A DNA stretch of 5,590 nt from Thermocladium sp. UBA166 (GTDB lineage Archaea > Thermoproteota > Thermoprotei > Thermoproteales > Thermocladiaceae): positions 160-5,749 of the forward strand of contig DAHE01000006.1 of assembly GCA_002508315.1 (NCBI GenBank), read 5' to 3'. Positions 4,439 to 5,590 of this stretch are shown here, in pieces. The notes under the pieces were generated by a model, which had not been told where the DNA came from, ran no database searches, and saw only the letters and a program-made list of their open reading frames with translations. The first letter of the stretch is position 1. Each line of letters opens with the position of its first letter. A program made the position numbers and the translations under genes.

Positions 4439-4678
4439 CCGACCCTCCCCGCCCTGAAGGAGCAATCGTCTTTCACTGCGTCAATGAATAAACCATCTCC
4501 TGCCCGGGAGGGGGCTTCGCGGACTCATCGACGCAGACCTGTGTCGGTTTACCCAGCCCGGTTAGGAGGCGACGCGGGCCTCCCAGCTTCACGGGCAAAA
4601 CTACAACGCCTCGCGCCCCTCATCGATCTCCCGGACAGGGCCACGTGAGGGGATTAGATGCGGCCGCGGTAATGGGGG
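4439..4678. other. Gene-free gap with strong inverted repeats; possible structured RNA
   Basis: No open frame with a plausible start and ribosome site is seen on either strand. The stretch holds a 12-nt inverted repeat (4476-4487 with 4525-4536; one A-C mismatch on the plus strand, a G-U pair on the minus strand), a hairpin at 4529-4546 that excludes it (seven pairs, loop GACC, the G-U pair favouring the plus strand), a hairpin 4565-4570/4578-4583 (GGAGGC/GCCTCC) and a stem 4616-4622/4646-4652. GACCC at 4441 can also pair with GGGTC ending at 4680. I searched by eye for motifs of tRNA, 5S rRNA, SRP RNA (a GGAAGGGAGCAGCC-like loop) and RNase P RNA (GAGGAAAGTCC-like CR-I, ACAGAA-like CR-V) and found no convincing match. 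It could be an unrecognised RNA or long leader/trailer sequence. Confidence 0.3.
4616..4652. other. Stem-loop downstream of the sugar nucleotidyltransferase gene
   Basis: CCCCTCA (4616-4622) pairs perfectly with TGAGGGG (4646-4652) around a 23-nt loop. It begins 26 bp after the stop codon of the minus-strand CDS, so it may be a 3' UTR structure. There is no following U tract, so it is not a typical terminator of either archaeal or bacterial type. Confidence 0.35.
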
Positions 4679-5590
4679 TCACAGCTTGAAGTTGAACCTG
4701 CCTATGCCTGTCCTCAGCTTGCTCGTTGCCTCGTAGGCCATGGACGCCAACTGCACCTCCCTCTCGTCGCTGTCCGCGGATCTCCGAATTATATCGGCCA
4801 GCTTGTCGGCATTAACTTGACTCATCACGGGCTCCCCATAGTTCTTGAAGAAGACGAAGGGAGGCACATCAATGCTCACCAATCCATACACATGCGAGCC
4901 AGGACCCACCGACTTGCCCGTCATTATGCTGGAGTTGATGCCGGAGCGAACCCAGTCTCCAATTATGGGGCCCAGCTTGCTCATACCGGTGTCACTGCCC
5001 ATGAACCTAACATGGCCCAGCGTGTTCTTCAGGTTGGACACGGAGGTACCGGCCCCCAGGTTTATCCACTTGCCCAGGTAGGAATCGCCCAAGTAGCCGT
5101 GATGCGGTTTCCTGCTCCCCTTATCCAACACGCTGTTCTTAACCTCGCCTCCAACCACGTTGCCCCAGTACAAGACGGAGCCCGGCCTCAGCAGCGTGAA
5201 CGATTGAAGCTCGCAACCAGGCCCCACCAGCGCGGGCCCCTTGATGCTGACGGGGTTCACTATATCGGCTCCTATAATGGCTATCGGCCCGCTTGATGTG
5301 TCCAAGTGGGCATCGCGTATCTTGGAGTCCACGGAAACCACGTCGCCCCTGCCCAGCAGCGGTATCGTCTCGCGCAGCAATTCATGGTTGAACCTGATCA
5401 AGTCCCAGGCCCCCCTGAGAACCGGCAGCGAGCAGTCCTCCACGACCTCGCCGTCCCCATGTATCAACTCCTCGCCATTGCAGGCAACCCTGGTCCCGCG
5501 CTCCACGTACTCCATGACCCTAGCCACAGCCTCTTTGGTTGGGAGAATGCAAGCGGAGACCGAGGGCGATGCGCGGGGAGAGAGGCGGGG
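4679..5590 (-). CDS. GlmU-like sugar-phosphate nucleotidyltransferase, C-terminal part, 5' end beyond the window
   Basis: 303 residues are visible and the frame is still open at the right edge. The C-terminal two thirds is a left-handed beta-helix with hexapeptide-like turns (about 85-240): KPHHGYLGDS (161-170), INLGAGTS (176-183), SNLKN (185-189), IGDWVRSGIN (210-219), and a Gly/Pro-rich close VPPFVFF. This wording matches the putative sugar nucleotidyltransferase group related to GlmU (TIGR03991-like, full length about 390-410). The first visible residues, CILPTKEAVARVMEYVERGTRV, match the stretch where the N-terminal domain of that group has N-G-x-x-LPT before a helix, and RGAWDLIRFN (59-68) matches its linker. 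The GTG at 5527 is therefore probably an internal valine. The role is likely making nucleotide-activated (possibly N-acetylated) sugars for glycans in the cytoplasm; the substrate is not determined. The nucleotide-binding site is outside the window. The stop is TGA at 4679-4681. Confidence 0.85.
   Translation of the reverse strand, partial: PRLSPRASPSVSACILPTKEAVARVMEYVERGTRVACNGEELIHGDGEVVEDCSLPVLRGAWDLIRFNHELLRETIPLLGRGDVVSVDSKIRDAHLDTSSGPIAIIGADIVNPVSIKGPALVGPGCELQSFTLLRPGSVLYWGNVVGGEVKNSVLDKGSRKPHHGYLGDSYLGKWINLGAGTSVSNLKNTLGHVRFMGSDTGMSKLGPIIGDWVRSGINSSIMTGKSVGPGSHVYGLVSIDVPPFVFFKNYGEPVMSQVNADKLADIIRRSADSDEREVQLASMAYEATSKLRTGIGRFNFKL

Noticed and set aside
4453..4466. SRP RNA-like CCTGAAGGAGCAAT
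   Set aside because: Only GAAGGAGCA agrees with the conserved loop; the flanking GGTCAGG-type and helix 8 pairing is missing, and there is no room upstream for the Alu domain.
4521..4560. Hammerhead ribozyme-like GATGAGTCC...GCGAAG on the minus strand
   Set aside because: The CTGATGA and GAAA core elements are not intact and no cleavage-site stem can be drawn.
4651..4673. 16S rRNA-like words GGGATTAGAT and CCGCGGTAAT
   Set aside because: Ten-base matches to rRNA are expected by chance several times in a window of this size, and their order and surroundings do not follow 16S rRNA.

Overview
The window reads as a moderately GC-rich hyperthermophilic archaeon of the Thermoproteota (Crenarchaeota), most likely near Thermoproteales/Thermocladiaceae; the genus is not resolved. 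The reasons are an archaeal RNA polymerase subunit Rpo10 (RpoN), an archaeal-type RNase HII, A/T-rich TATA boxes at a fixed distance from leaderless starts, GAGGTGAT-type Shine-Dalgarno sites inside operons, and a 5' half of an archaeal tRNA-Leu(CAA). All recognised genes lie on the minus strand, so the window is read from right to left.

From high to low coordinates: (1) 4679-5590 is the 3' part of a GlmU-like sugar nucleotidyltransferase with a left-handed beta-helix. Its frame stays open to the right edge, so the gene is truncated by the window rather than starting inside it. (2) 4282-4678 is a non-coding gap of about 400 bp. It holds the promoter of the next operon, a near-palindromic A/T box, a short repeat/hairpin block and a set of strong inverted repeats that may be a structured RNA. 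(3) 1807-4281 is a compact four-gene sulfur operon: dsrE3-like, tusA, an SQR-like FAD oxidoreductase and a DUF1641 protein. Genes overlap or nearly touch, and Shine-Dalgarno sites sit on the stop codons of the preceding genes. (4) 1557-1763 is rpoN with its own promoter and a leaderless start. (5) 97-1427 is a two-gene unit: a secreted/anchored protein with a DUF4129-like cytoplasmic tail, overlapping rnhB (RNase HII) by 40 bp. (6) 1-41 is the 5' half of tRNA-Leu(CAA), with its own TATA box in the gap after rnhB.

The sulfur operon is the coherent system here. DsrE3 and TusA are single-cysteine sulfane-sulfur carriers, and the SQR-like flavoprotein keeps two cysteines placed like the redox pair of sulfide:quinone oxidoreductases. 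The simplest reading is membrane-linked sulfide or persulfide oxidation that hands sulfur to cytoplasmic carriers, with DUF1641 as an accessory subunit. No Hdr-like complex is present in the window, although DsrE3-TusA pairs in Sulfolobales often sit beside one.

The promoters show a consistent rule: from the first T of the TATA box to the start (ATG A, or tRNA G1) is 31, 31 and 32 nt for the DUF4129-like gene, rpoN and the tRNA. I used this rule and the Shine-Dalgarno positions to choose starts, several of which are shorter than the longest open frames.
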